The notes: generated from the letters alone by a model not told the origin. A DNA stretch of 64,000 nt from Zymobacter sp047495495 (GCF_047495495.1 NZ_CP179930.1:1178001-1242000), one strand, 5' to 3'. Counted from the first letter of the stretch, positions 1 through 9,194 are shown. A program made the numbers and translations.

Positions 1-1575
1 CAGCTGACGGGTGAACAGAAGAAAGACTCTCGCCTGATCGGACAGTTCGGTGTCGGCTTCTACTCGGCTTTCATCGTGGCTGATGAAGTCACCGTCAATA
101 CTCGCAAAGCGGGGACGCCAGCTTCCGCTGGTGTGCAGTGGCAGTCGCGCGGTGAAGGTGAGTTCACTGTAGAATCGCTGGAGCGTGCGGAGCACGGCAC
201 GGAAATCATCCTACACCTGCGTGAAGATGCCCTTGAGTTCGCAGAGGAGTACCGTCTGCGCCATCTGATTCGCAAATACTCTGATCACATCGACCTGCCC
301 GTACGCATGCAGACTGTGGTCGACAGCAGCGAAGAAGAAGATGAAGAAAAGACAGTGCCGGCGTGGGAAACCGTCAATGAAGCACAGGCGCTGTGGACGC
401 GCCCACGTAGCGATGTATCCGATGACGAATACACCTCTTTCTATCAGCATATCGCGCACGACGGTGATGCACCGCTGACCTGGAGCCATAACCGCGTCGA
501 AGGCAAACTGGAATACACCAGCCTGTTGTATGTGCCGTCCAAGGCACCGTTTGATCTGTATCAGCGTGAAGGTGTTCGCGGCCTGAAGCTGTACGTCCAA
601 CGCGTCTTCATCATGGATGATGCCGAGCAGTTCCTGCCGCTGTACCTGCGCTTCATCAAGGGGGTGGTCGATTCCAACGATCTGTCCCTGAACGTTTCGC
701 GTGAAATCCTGCAACAGGATCCGCAGGTCGAGAAAATGAAGAGTGCGCTGACCAAGCGTGCGCTCGACATGCTGAAAAAGCTGGCCAAGAACGATGCCGA
801 GAAGTACCAGAACTTCTGGAACGCGTTTGGTTCAGTACTGAAAGAAGGTCCTGCAGAAGATTTCAGCAACCGTCAGCAGATTGCCGAACTGCTGCGCTTT
901 TCGACGACCCACACCGACCAGCCGCTGCAGGATCAGTCGCTGGCCGATTATGTGGGCCGCATGAAAGAAGGGCAGCAGAAGATCTATTACGTTGTGGCCG
1001 ATGGTTTCAATGCCGCTCGCAACAGCCCACAGCTCGAGATCTTCCGTAAGAAAGGCATCGAAGTGCTGCTGTTGTCCGATCGCATCGACGACTGGCTGAT
1101 GGCGCATCTGGGTGAGTTTGACGGCAAGTCGTTTGCCGACGTGGCGAAGGGTGACCTGGATCTGGGCGACGTCGAAGACGAAGCCGAGAAGAAAGCGCAG
1201 GAAGAAACGGCCAAGTCGAAACAGCCACTGATCGAACGTCTGAAGGGCGTGCTGGGCGAGCGTGTGGCAGATGTCCGTGTCACGCACCGCCTGACCGATT
1301 CGCCTGCCTGTGTCGTGCTGGACGAGCATGATGTCGGCTTCCAGATGCGCCGTCTGATGGAAGCCGCAGGGCAGCCGATTCCTGAAAGCCGCCCGATTCT
1401 GGAGATCAATCCAGAGCATGCGCTAGTGCAAGGGCTGGAAGGAGCGCCCGACGAACGTTTCGACGATCTGGCGGCGATCCTGCTGGATCAGGCGATCCTT
1501 GCTGAAGGCGGGCATCTTGATGACCCTGCAGCTTATGTAAGGCGCTTGAACAAAGTGCTGACCGATACCCTCTAA
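1..1575 (+). CDS. htpG: Chaperone protein HtpG (Hsp90), 5' end outside window
   Basis: ATP-dependent cytosolic Hsp90-type chaperone. The frame is open from base 1, so the true start lies upstream; 524 residues are visible, and roughly the first 100 of the usual 620-635 are missing. The visible part begins in the GHKL ATPase domain, with the glycine-rich lid motif GQFGVGFYSAF at visible residues 14-24. The middle domain follows, with LYVQRVFIMDD and the catalytic-loop stretch LSLNVSREILQ. The C-terminal dimerisation domain ends LNKVLTDTL. An internal ATG at 76 lies inside the conserved ATPase domain and is not the start. Nothing is odd about the gene apart from truncation by the window edge. 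Confidence 0.97.
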   Translation, partial: QLTGEQKKDSRLIGQFGVGFYSAFIVADEVTVNTRKAGTPASAGVQWQSRGEGEFTVESLERAEHGTEIILHLREDALEFAEEYRLRHLIRKYSDHIDLPVRMQTVVDSSEEEDEEKTVPAWETVNEAQALWTRPRSDVSDDEYTSFYQHIAHDGDAPLTWSHNRVEGKLEYTSLLYVPSKAPFDLYQREGVRGLKLYVQRVFIMDDAEQFLPLYLRFIKGVVDSNDLSLNVSREILQQDPQVEKMKSALTKRALDMLKKLAKNDAEKYQNFWNAFGSVLKEGPAEDFSNRQQIAELLRFSTTHTDQPLQDQSLADYVGRMKEGQQKIYYVVADGFNAARNSPQLEIFRKKGIEVLLLSDRIDDWLMAHLGEFDGKSFADVAKGDLDLGDVEDEAEKKAQEETAKSKQPLIERLKGVLGERVADVRVTHRLTDSPACVVLDEHDVGFQMRRLMEAAGQPIPESRPILEINPEHALVQGLEGAPDERFDDLAAILLDQAILAEGGHLDDPAAYVRRLNKVLTDTL

Positions 1576-1610
1576 GTCATCGGTTGTTTATCCTGTCATC
1601 CTGACTATGG

Positions 1611-1643
1611 CGCGCGCCTGAGTTTTGTCGATTCAGGCGCGCG
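1611..1643 (+). terminator. Hairpin downstream of htpG
   Basis: A perfect 11-bp GC-rich stem (1611-1621 with 1633-1643) around an 11-nt loop lies 35 bases after the htpG stop. There is no clear T-run, so it may be a weak terminator or a 3' stabilising hairpin. Confidence 0.45.
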
Positions 1644-1916
1644 TAGCGTATTCAGTGGCGGGTTTTCCATAAGCTGATGTTATTTCCATATTTTTTGCAC
1701 TTTTTTAGTGAAACGACGTGTATTGAATGGAAAAATGATTTATCGATATGTTTTGAAAGGAAGTTTTTCTGATGACGAGGGGTGATAGCAATCATTTACT
1801 CTACGTTATGGCATTATTACAAGACGTTCGTTTCCTTAAATAGAGGTCATAAAAGCACGGTATTCCGTGTGGATTATGGTAGGGTTTGCCGGGTGTTTAG
1901 TCCGAGAACCTTTACG

Positions 1917-2780
1917 ATGACGCGAGCTTTTTCACGGCCCGTATGGATGCTGTCCTTGGCGTTGGTGACGCTGGGTACATCGGCAACTGCCAGTGTGCCT
2001 GCATCACAGCACTCGCCAAAGGCCGCCATTACGCCGGCAGCAGCGCAGGCTGCTGTTTCCCTGACGACCATGCCTGATCTTCGCGATCAGCCTGCAGGTC
2101 CAGAGCGCAAGGAAGCTTTCATCAGTCTACTGATGCCCATCATCAAGGAACAGAACGCCCAGATCGCCAGAGACCGGGAATGGTTACTGACAGCGCGTCG
2201 GGCAAATGAATGGACCAATCAGGCGGCAACCCGCTTCGATGCTATCTGCAAGCGCTACGGTGTGTCATGCACCAGCGCCCAGCCCAACCAGATTCCCTGG
2301 GACCGGCTGCTCAGTCGTGTTGATGTGATTCCTTCCCAGATGGTGATGGTTCAGGCCATTGAAGAGTCTGGCTGGGGCACATCGCGTTTTGCACGCGAAA
2401 GCAATAATCTGTTTGGCATGCGCTGCTTCGGTCGCAACTGCGGCGTGGCTCAGCAGGGAATTGACCCTGACGAGGCCCAGCGTTTCCAGCAGTTCGCGTC
2501 CGTTGAAGATAACGTGCGCGCCTATCTGCTGAACATCAATACCCATGCGGCTTATGAAGGGCTGCGCCAGCAGCGCGCCCAGCTACGTCGTCAGGGTCGT
2601 CCTGTGCAGGCGGGTACCTTGATCGCCTCTCTGGAACGCTATTCCGAGCGTGGGCCGCTGTATCTGGCCCAGCTGCGTTCGCTTTTGACGACCAACCGCT
2701 CCTTGATCGAGCGTCACCATCAGCGCAGTAGTGAAGATCGCATGATGGTGGCTGACAACGTCAACGCTCCACGCGTATAA
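1917..2780 (+). CDS. Secreted glucosaminidase, Bax/FlgJ-C-like peptidoglycan hydrolase
   Basis: Predicted periplasmic peptidoglycan hydrolase of the glucosaminidase (GH73-like) family, cleaving the glycan backbone. The start at 1917 is chosen because it gives a clean signal peptide (MTRAFSRPVWMLSLALVTLG, Ala-rich cleavage region near residues 24-28); the open frame reaches back to 1782, but that part is not signal-like. The mature protein carries the catalytic-domain hallmark AIEESGWGTSRFARESNNLF, containing the general-acid Glu, followed by FGMRCFG and YLLNINTHAAYEGLRQ. The total is 287 residues, close to E. coli Bax. There is no flagellar context, so a Bax-like role in general wall turnover is more likely than FlgJ. 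The Shine-Dalgarno site is poor. Confidence 0.85.
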   Translation: MTRAFSRPVWMLSLALVTLGTSATASVPASQHSPKAAITPAAAQAAVSLTTMPDLRDQPAGPERKEAFISLLMPIIKEQNAQIARDREWLLTARRANEWTNQAATRFDAICKRYGVSCTSAQPNQIPWDRLLSRVDVIPSQMVMVQAIEESGWGTSRFARESNNLFGMRCFGRNCGVAQQGIDPDEAQRFQQFASVEDNVRAYLLNINTHAAYEGLRQQRAQLRRQGRPVQAGTLIASLERYSERGPLYLAQLRSLLTTNRSLIERHHQRSSEDRMMVADNVNAPRV

Positions 2781-2812
2781 GCCCGCAGCGATCGACGGTT
2801 GCCGATCGACAT

Positions 2813-2846
2813 CATCGCCCTTGCTGTGTATGCAGCAGGGGCGATG
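2813..2846 (+). terminator. Hairpin between glucosaminidase gene and response regulator
   Basis: A 14-bp stem with one G:T wobble (2813-2826 with 2833-2846) lies around a 6-nt loop between the convergent genes. No long T-run follows. It could serve either strand as a weak terminator. Confidence 0.4.
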
Positions 2847-2973
2847 TCATATCTGGGATCAGCAAGCTTGCTCTGTTTATCAATAGCGCCGTGCCTCATG
2901 GCGGAGAGCCGGTTGTGGTAACGATGCCTGCATAACGCAGCGTTATAGTGATCACGGATGATATCGCAGGGCG

Positions 2974-3642
2974 TTATTCATCACCCTCTGGTGTATTGAA
3001 CCGATATCCCACTCCCCGAACCGTGTCGATTAGCATCGCGGACAGCTTGCGCCGCAGGTGATGTACATGCACCTCAAGCGCATTTGAATCCACCTCGTCG
3101 CGCTGACCATAGACCACCTGCTCTAGGTACGCTCTGGTCAGCACTTGATCCGGATGATTGGCAAAGGCTACCAGCAGCGCATATTCACGGCGGGCCAGCG
3201 TAATTGACTGTCCCTGCCAGTACACCTCGCGCTTGCCTTCGTCGATACGCAGCGGGCCGAGTGCAATGATGCGGCTGGCGCGACCCGCCGAGCGCCGGAT
3301 GATCATACGAAGCCGGGCCAGTAGTTCCTCGACTTCGAACGGCACTTGTACGTAGTCGTCCGCGCCGATATCCAAAACGCTGACCTTCACGGCGAGCGCT
3401 TTCTGCGGAGTAACCACCATGACGGGCAGCGTAGAGGTTTCACGCAGCTGGCGTAACAATTGCACACCGTGTTCGGCAGGTGTCGGAAGGTCCATGATGA
3501 GTGCTGCAAAATCATTTTCGGCCACGGTGTTCAGAAGCTGGTTATCCTGTTCGATAACGTGAACGTGATAACCCTCTGTTTCCAGAAGCGCTTTGACAGA
3601 TTTTTCTGACGTGGGATCATTCATGCTGAGCAATAGGCGCAT
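2974..3642 (-). CDS. OmpR/PhoB-family response regulator with degenerate receiver, orphan
   Basis: DNA-binding response regulator of 222 residues. Residues 1-118 form a receiver domain and about 125-218 a winged-helix output domain (ARREYALLVAFANHPDQVL, then VHVHHLRRKLS and VRGVGYRF), as in QseB/PmrA. The likely phosphoacceptor D51 (ALIMDLPTPAEHG) and switch residue T78 are kept. The usual N-terminal acidic cluster (EDD) reads MND, and the invariant Lys before Pro in DYxxKPF is Val100 (DYVQVPF). Phosphorylation may therefore be weak, absent or replaced by another signal. No histidine kinase gene is adjacent. A Shine-Dalgarno (GAGGAAA) precedes the ATG. The target genes are unknown. Confidence 0.9.
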   Translation of the reverse strand: MRLLLSMNDPTSEKSVKALLETEGYHVHVIEQDNQLLNTVAENDFAALIMDLPTPAEHGVQLLRQLRETSTLPVMVVTPQKALAVKVSVLDIGADDYVQVPFEVEELLARLRMIIRRSAGRASRIIALGPLRIDEGKREVYWQGQSITLARREYALLVAFANHPDQVLTRAYLEQVVYGQRDEVDSNALEVHVHHLRRKLSAMLIDTVRGVGYRFNTPEGDE

Positions 3643-3870
3643 GCCGTTTCCTCGATCGCGTGCTATTGCTAGATAGCGTAGTCCATGCGGCGGCCCTCAT
3701 CGTTCCAGAATGGAACGTATGCGCCGAGCGAAATAAGATAAAGCGGTTAATGGTCGCGACGCTTCAGGGCGATGCGGGGTATCATGATGAGCACGATGGC
3801 GTATCTAGCCCTTCGGATGAGGGAGCGCTGTCGTAATGACGTCTTAGCAACAGGGAAGGAATGGAAGATT

Positions 3871-4935
3871 ATGTCTGAGCAAGGACAACGGGTGGCCGTA
3901 CTGGGCGGTGGCAGCTTCGGGACGGCATTGGCCAGCATTGCGTCGGCAAAGGGCGCACGGGTGCGGCAGTGGTTGCGAGATCCCGCGCTGGTCGAGCGTA
4001 TCAACCGTGACCGTGTGAACGACCGCTATCTGCCTACATTCCGTATCGACGACAATGTCGAAGCCTCCACGGACATGCAGTACGTGCTAAGCGATGCCGA
4101 GCTGGTGCTGGTCGCCATTCCCTCCAAGGCATTCCGGCAGGTGGTGCGCCGCGCCGCTCAGTGGATCACGCCGGATCAGATTCTGGTCAGTACTACGAAA
4201 GGGATTGAGGCAGAGCGTTTCACATTGATGAGTGAAATTCTGCTTGAAGAGACTCCCAGCCGCCATGTCGGTGTTCTGTCGGGCCCCAATCTGGCGTCTG
4301 AAATTGCTGATCGCCAGCTGACCGGCAGTGTGGTCGCCAGTGATGACCCGGTGACTCGCACGCGTGCTCAGCAGGCGCTGAGCTGTGATTATTTCCGCGT
4401 CTATGCTAGCAATGACCGCTATGGCGTTGAGCTGGGCGGGGCGCTCAAGAATATCTATGCTATTGCGGCAGGCATGGCGCATTCGCTGGGCATGGGTGAA
4501 AACACGCGCAGCATGCTGATCACGCGTGCGCTGGCAGAAATGAGCCGTTTTGCCGTGCATCAAGGCGCCAACCCCATGACTTTCCTCGGCCTGGCTGGCG
4601 TAGGTGACCTGATCGTGACCTGTTCGTCAGCGCTGTCGCGCAACTTCCGTGTCGGTCTGGCGCTGGGAGAAGGAAAGACGCTGGACGAAGCCATCGAGGC
4701 GTTGGGGCAGGTGGCGGAGGGGGTCAATACAGTAGCGCTTATTCAGAAAAAAGCCGCTGAAGAAGATATCTATATGCCATTGGTCAGTGGCCTTCATCAG
4801 GTCATGTTCGAAGGTGTGCCTCCTCACTACATGGCGAAAGCGCTGATGCGAGGCGAGCTGAGCAGCGACGTTGAGTTCACTCTGCCGCGTGAGGAAACGC
4901 GTTCTCATCACAATGATCTGACATCGTCTTCCTGA
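3871..4935 (+). CDS. gpsA: Glycerol-3-phosphate dehydrogenase [NAD(P)+]
   Basis: Cytosolic enzyme reducing dihydroxyacetone phosphate to sn-glycerol 3-phosphate, the backbone for phospholipids. The start at 3871 is chosen for its purine-rich ribosome site (AAGGAATGGAAG) and because MSEQGQRVAVLGGGSFGTAL puts the Rossmann motif at residues 11-17. Longer starts back to 3772 add a non-conserved leader. Other landmarks are VSTTKGIE, SGPNLASEI, the catalytic lysine K193 in GGALKNIYAIAAG, and GLAGVGDLIVTC. The length is 354 residues, slightly longer than usual because of a polar C-terminal tail. It is followed by sixA, the same pairing seen in pseudomonads. Confidence 0.96.
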   Translation: MSEQGQRVAVLGGGSFGTALASIASAKGARVRQWLRDPALVERINRDRVNDRYLPTFRIDDNVEASTDMQYVLSDAELVLVAIPSKAFRQVVRRAAQWITPDQILVSTTKGIEAERFTLMSEILLEETPSRHVGVLSGPNLASEIADRQLTGSVVASDDPVTRTRAQQALSCDYFRVYASNDRYGVELGGALKNIYAIAAGMAHSLGMGENTRSMLITRALAEMSRFAVHQGANPMTFLGLAGVGDLIVTCSSALSRNFRVGLALGEGKTLDEAIEALGQVAEGVNTVALIQKKAAEEDIYMPLVSGLHQVMFEGVPPHYMAKALMRGELSSDVEFTLPREETRSHHNDLTSSS

Positions 4936-5079
4936 TATTGCATGTCGCGTACGGCCATCGCCTGATCGGGTGATCGCCGTATGCGCTATGGGGGTATTGG
5001 GCATCGTCCTGAAGATGTACAAATCCAGAGAGGAAAGCCTGACGTACGGTTTCTCTCATCCAATGCGGGGCCGCTATCC

Positions 5080-5559
5080 ATGCAACAACTCTTCATCATG
5101 CGCCATGGCGAGGCGCTGTTCGATGCGCCTGATCCACAGCGTTCGCTCAGTGAACGAGGGCATCGACAGGCTGCCGAAACATCACAGTGGCTCGCAGAGA
5201 AGGCGGCGGGGCGTGACGTCCGCTTGCTGGCAAGCCCGTTCACGCGAGCCCAGCAGACGGCGCATTATGTTGCTCAGGCGTTGAATGTTTCTATTGAGTC
5301 TCAGCTATGGCTGACGCCTGATACGCCAGTAGCCGCGGTAATGGCGGGGTGGGATGCACTGTGGATGACGGCTGACGACGCGCAGTGCTGGGTATGGGGC
5401 AGCCATATGCCTTTGGTGGGCTATCTCGGGCGCTATCTAACCGAAGGGAAAGGTGTGGGCAGCGATGCCTTCGCTACGGCAGAGGTAGTGCAGTACGAGG
5501 CAGATGTCTGGGCGGCAGGTTGTGCCTATACTCGTTCGCGCTATCGGCCGCAGTCATGA
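5080..5559 (+). CDS. sixA: Phosphohistidine phosphatase SixA
   Basis: Small histidine-phosphatase-superfamily enzyme that removes phosphate from phosphohistidine proteins, such as ArcB in E. coli and the nitrogen phosphotransferase NPr. The 159-residue reading from 5080 starts MQQLFIMRHGEALFD, placing the catalytic RHG at residues 8-10. The second motif SPFTRAQQTA and the C-terminal catalytic His in GSHMPLVGYL are present. Upstream in-frame codons reach 4981, but the family begins just before RHG. The Shine-Dalgarno at 5080 is weak, so translation may depend on readthrough from gpsA, 144 bases upstream. It is convergent with the Smr gene. Confidence 0.9.
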   Translation: MQQLFIMRHGEALFDAPDPQRSLSERGHRQAAETSQWLAEKAAGRDVRLLASPFTRAQQTAHYVAQALNVSIESQLWLTPDTPVAAVMAGWDALWMTADDAQCWVWGSHMPLVGYLGRYLTEGKGVGSDAFATAEVVQYEADVWAAGCAYTRSRYRPQS

Positions 5560-5588
5560 CCTGCCCGATGGTCATCAGCGCTACGGCA

Positions 5589-5608
5589 GCCTCTGACTAT
5601 GCAGAGGC
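5589..5608. terminator. Short hairpin between convergent sixA and smr genes
   Basis: A 7-bp stem (5589-5595 with 5602-5608) sits in the 63-base gap between two convergent genes. There is no T-run on either side; a bidirectional terminator is possible. Confidence 0.3.
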
Positions 5609-5622
5609 GCTGCGCTCGTAAA

Positions 5623-6210
5623 TCACCCGTTATAACGTCCCTTCTTCAGAAGTACGTAGACAGCGCCGGTGCCGCCGTCAATGGGCTGGGCCGAGCTGAA
5701 GGCGATCACCTCTGGCAGTTCGCGTAGCCATGCATTGACATGGCTCTTGATGACCGGATAGTCCGCCAATCCTCCCCATGCCTTACCGTGCACGACCAGC
5801 ACACAGCGCATTCTTTCCGTCATGGCATCGTGAATGAAGTTTTCCAGTTCTTGGCGGGCTTCTTCCAGTGTATAGCCGTGAAGATCGAGCCCCGCCTGCC
5901 ACTCGTACTCACCTTTCTTCAGTTTACTGATGGTGCGAGCGGGAAGGTCTGGCAGGAAGAACAGCAGTGACTGGCCCGGCGTAACGGGCTCGACCCGGCC
6001 ATCACTGGTGCGTGAGCGAGCCTGGGTATCGTCTGTGTGGGTGGCTGCCATCCGGCGCGCCAGCAAGGCTTCGTCCTGTTCTTTCTTGGCACGCAGCGTT
6101 GCGCGTACGTCGGCACGATTGGTATGGCGCTCGTCTAGACGCTGCACCTTGATGTCCTTGAGTGCCTGACGGAACACGTCAAGATCATCGTCGAAACTGT
6201 CATTGTTCAT
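5623..6210 (-). CDS. Smr-domain protein (SmrA/SmrB-like)
   Basis: 195-residue protein with a charged N-terminal region (1-85) and a C-terminal Smr (small MutS-related) domain at about 105-190. Hallmarks are LDLHGYTLEEARQELENFI, the VLVVHGKAWGG motif and the PIDGGTGAVYVLLKK ending. Smr domains are nucleases; E. coli SmrB cleaves mRNA at collided ribosomes, and SmrA (YdaL) is a paralogue of similar length. I cannot decide by eye which of the two this matches better. It is monocistronic and convergent with sixA. Confidence 0.85.
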   Translation of the reverse strand: MNNDSFDDDLDVFRQALKDIKVQRLDERHTNRADVRATLRAKKEQDEALLARRMAATHTDDTQARSRTSDGRVEPVTPGQSLLFFLPDLPARTISKLKKGEYEWQAGLDLHGYTLEEARQELENFIHDAMTERMRCVLVVHGKAWGGLADYPVIKSHVNAWLRELPEVIAFSSAQPIDGGTGAVYVLLKKGRYNG

Positions 6211-6439
6211 CAGGGGCCTCCAGAAAAGTCACCAAAGTGAATTGCTACACATAACATAATAGTGACACAAAACCATATGCTTGCATGAAGATGTCGGCGA
6301 TAGGGGCCATATTCTAACAGCTGTTATCTGATTCGATCGCCGTCATGATGCCGTGCGGTCAGCCGTTTAATCGTATCGCCTATGGGCAAGACGGGCAGGC
6401 CCACAGGGAGGGGTCATGGTTGTGCGCTATTCGAGCTTG

Positions 6440-6751
6440 TCAGTCCAGCGCTATTTCATGCTTCAGCCAATCCAGATAGTCCTGAATAGCCTGCTCATCG
6501 CGCATGCAATAAGACCATTTCTGGTGCTTCTGCACCGTAATAAAGCCCGCTTGTTTCAGAATGTCGAGGTGGCGACTGACCGTCGGCTGGGCGATACCAA
6601 GCGCCTCAGCAATCAGCGTCATGCAGACGCCGAGGGTCTCCGGGTCGGCTGACCACTGATGACTAAAGTGGGTCTTGGGGGCTTTCAGCAGCTGAAGGAT
6701 GGTCATTCGCAGTTCGCTTGCCATCGCCTTTATTTGCATTGATCTGTTCAT
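6440..6751 (-). CDS. ArsR-family winged-helix repressor
   Basis: 103-residue ArsR/SmtB-type transcription factor. The helix-turn-helix is visible in IAEALGIAQPTVSRHLDILK (about residues 47-66), followed by a wing (GFITVQKHQKWSYC). Metal-site motifs (ELCVCDL type) are absent, so a metal sensor role is not supported. It is transcribed divergently from the hydrolase gene at 6814 across a 62-base gap with an ATAT-rich imperfect palindrome around 6764-6777. It probably controls that gene and itself. GGAG lies just before the start. Confidence 0.85.
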   Translation of the reverse strand: MNRSMQIKAMASELRMTILQLLKAPKTHFSHQWSADPETLGVCMTLIAEALGIAQPTVSRHLDILKQAGFITVQKHQKWSYCMRDEQAIQDYLDWLKHEIALD

Positions 6752-6813
6752 GTCTCCATCATATAGTCATATTGCAAAATTAGAAAGCGAAGCGAGCGAT
6801 AAGGATCAAGGAT

Positions 6814-7638
6814 ATGAATATGCTGGAGCTACCCTACACCTGTTTCATTGAGGGTAATGCCGTGCGTTGGGGAAAGATGGGACAAGGGGCCCCGCTGGTT
6901 GCGCTGCATGGTACGCCTTTTTCATCGCAGGTCTGGCGACGCATTGTGCCTCAGCTGGTGGATCACCGTACCGTCTATTACTTCGATCTGGTGGGGTATG
7001 GTCAGTCCGAAATGCGGCAAGGGCAGGACGTCTCCCTGGGCATGCAGAATCGGGTGTTGGCAGCACTCTTTGGTGAATGGGGCCTTGTGCGGCCGGATGT
7101 ACTCGCACACGATTTTGGCGGTGCGACTGCGCTGCGGGGTTACTATCTGAATGGGCTGCGCTATGCCTCGCTGACTCTTTTTGATGCAGTTTCACAGGCC
7201 CCGTGGGGATCGCCGCTTGTGCAGCATGTCCGTCAGCATGAAGAGGCTTTCGCTGGCATGCCTAACTATATGCACCGTGCCGTGCTACGTGAGTACCTGC
7301 AGACATCAGCAGCACAGCCGCTGTCCGAAGAAGCGCTGGCTATCTACATGACGCCTTGGATCGGTGAAGTAGGGCAGCCTGCGTTCTACCGGCAGATTGC
7401 TCAGATGGATCAGGCGTACACCGATGAAATAGAAGGGCAGTACGAGAGAATGGACTGTCCCGTCACTGTACTGTGGGGAGAAGAAGACGGCTGGTTGCCT
7501 GTCCATCAGGGAATTTCTCTGGCGGATCTTCTTTCCGATAAGCCCTGCATACGGGTGCCCGGCTGTGGTCATCTCATGCAGGAGGATCGGCCTGAAGCCA
7601 TAGTGGCAGCGGTGTTGAAGACCATTGCACGGGCATGA
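6814..7638 (+). CDS. Alpha/beta hydrolase with Asp nucleophile (dehalogenase/epoxide-hydrolase type)
   Basis: 274-residue soluble alpha/beta-hydrolase. The oxyanion-hole motif is LHGTP (residues 31-35). The nucleophile elbow reads AHDFGG with D100, not Ser, as in haloalkane dehalogenases, fluoroacetate dehalogenases and epoxide hydrolases. The remaining catalytic residues are probably D225 (WGEEDGW) and H253 (GCGHLMQ). A cap domain occupies about 130-205. The start follows AAGGATCAAGG. The substrate cannot be told from sequence; the divergent ArsR gene suggests inducible expression. Confidence 0.8.
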   Translation: MNMLELPYTCFIEGNAVRWGKMGQGAPLVALHGTPFSSQVWRRIVPQLVDHRTVYYFDLVGYGQSEMRQGQDVSLGMQNRVLAALFGEWGLVRPDVLAHDFGGATALRGYYLNGLRYASLTLFDAVSQAPWGSPLVQHVRQHEEAFAGMPNYMHRAVLREYLQTSAAQPLSEEALAIYMTPWIGEVGQPAFYRQIAQMDQAYTDEIEGQYERMDCPVTVLWGEEDGWLPVHQGISLADLLSDKPCIRVPGCGHLMQEDRPEAIVAAVLKTIARA

Positions 7639-7851
7639 ATTGGCTGGAAACATCGGCTATCCAAGCAGAAGGCTGTCGTCGTACCACCCTCGCGGCGATA
7701 GCGTTAGCGCGGAGACTGACTTGCGGGCAGTGTCGTTGCCATGGCTCTAAGAGAACAAGGACCGGGCACGTGCAGCAATGGACGATAGGTGGCGCTTTAT
7801 AAGAGAGCTTCTTCAGTATGAGTGGTAACGAAGCACGGGCGTTTCTCTTTA

Positions 7852-8716
7852 GAGACTGTTTCAAAACCCCAGCATCAGCTTCTTAAAACAGATCATGGCA
7901 CATCGCAGCAACGTGAAGGCGCAGTAGATATCAAGTCGGCGTTCGTACCGAACGGCTAGCCGCCTAGCGTAATTGAGCCATGCAAAAGTGCGTTCTACTA
8001 CCCAGCGGTGCCTGCCTAGCCTCGTACTACTATCCTTGCTGCGGTGCGCTATCCGCGGACTGATACCTCGAACAACACAGGCTTCTCGACAACGCTCGTA
8101 GTCATAGGCTTTGTCAGCGTGCAGTTTGTTCGGGCGATGCCGAGGGCGGCCGCGAGCGCCTTGCAGCTTAGGCACCGCTTCCAATAACGCCGTCAGCGGA
8201 ACGCTATCGAGCATGTTTGCCCCAGAAAAAGCACTACCAACGGCACGCCATTGCCATCCGTCAGCAGATGACGCTTGCACCCTGAGCGCCCTCTATCAGT
8301 GGGATTGGGGCCTACGGCAGATCCCCTTTTTTCGCCTTTACGGATGAGCCATCCACGCAGGCGCGTTCCCAGTCGATGCGATCTGCCAGATGCAGGCGGT
8401 GTAACAGTTCATGATGGAGTTGTTGCCAAACGCCTGCCTCATGCCACTCTTTCAACTGTCGCCAACAGGTGGGACCGGAGCCAAAGCCTAGAGAGGTAGG
8501 CAGATGTCGCCAAGGAATCCCCGTCATCAGTACGAACAAGATGCCAGACAGCGCTTGTCGGGCAGATACACGAGGTCTTCCTCCGCGAGGGTCTGGCGTG
8601 TGCTCGGGGAGAAGAGGTTGGATGATATACCAGAATTCGTCAGGAAGTAGTGAAGTAGCCATGCAATGAGACTTTTGGGCAACATGGATTTTTTCAAGGG
8701 GTTTTGAAACAGCCTC
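7852..8716 (-). mobile_element. Insertion sequence, IS5 family (IS427-like), 865 bp
   Basis: Complete element bounded by 19-bp terminal inverted repeats with one mismatch: GAGACTGTTTCAAAACCCC at 7852-7870, and the complement of GAGGCTGTTTCAAAACCCC at 8698-8716. It is flanked by a TTA duplication (7849-7851 and 8717-8719). Size, 3-bp target duplication and the two-frame transposase fit the IS427 group. It sits between the hydrolase gene and prmB without breaking a recognisable gene. Its ends resemble those of the MITEs at 16.6-17.3 kb. Confidence 0.92.
7861..8662 (-). pseudogene. IS5/IS427 transposase, two-frame, with an extra frameshift
   Basis: Reading from 8662, the first frame gives 116 residues (MATSLLPDEFWYIIQPLLPE to KAKKGDLP). 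At the A6G run (8327-8332) a -1 shift leads into the expected continuation GPNPTDRG, GCKRHLLTDGNGVPLV. This is the programmed frameshift usual in the group. That second frame then stops after CSIAFR. The rest (SGANMLDSVPL to MICFKKLMLGF, stop at 7861) lies in a third frame. Adding one base to the five-base run at 8226-8230 would join them with the normal spacing. The gene therefore looks inactivated by a one-base homopolymer deletion, unless this is a sequencing error. Confidence 0.85.
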
Positions 8717-9194
8717 TTAATGCCCGCAGTGAACGTTTTTTTACCGCTTCGAACATCTTTTCAAGAAAAGAGATAACCAAGAGGCTTTTAGATATTGCAC
8801 TATACCATTATGTTTAAGCGCCATAACGTGCCGACTAATAGCCCATACCTTGTGCGCTCGCTATAATGGCGCGCAGAAGATGAAGTGATCGCATGTAAAC
8901 ATTATTCTTCTGTAACCATAATTGAACGCCAAAGGCCATTTTTATAGTGTGTCGGCGTGACGCTGGTTACAAAGCACGGTCGGTTACGATATGTGCATGT
9001 TAGAAATGTGCCAGATTAGGTAGTGCTTACTGATCTTATATAAAACAGAGCGTTGCAAGAAGAAATGTCGGTGCTACACGTTACTCTCGATTACACAATG
9101 ATGCAGGTTATCGCTTGATTGCCCCTTGCGTCGGGGTAAACTTCCCGCATCTCTGATTGAATCATCCCTCAATTACACGAATCATAATCATACT
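8717..9194. other. Intergenic region between IS and prmB, no gene seen
   Basis: 478 bases with no convincing coding sequence. It probably carries the prmB promoter; a TTATATAAA stretch near 9036 is one possible -10 region. No terminator or RNA gene is evident. Confidence 0.4.
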
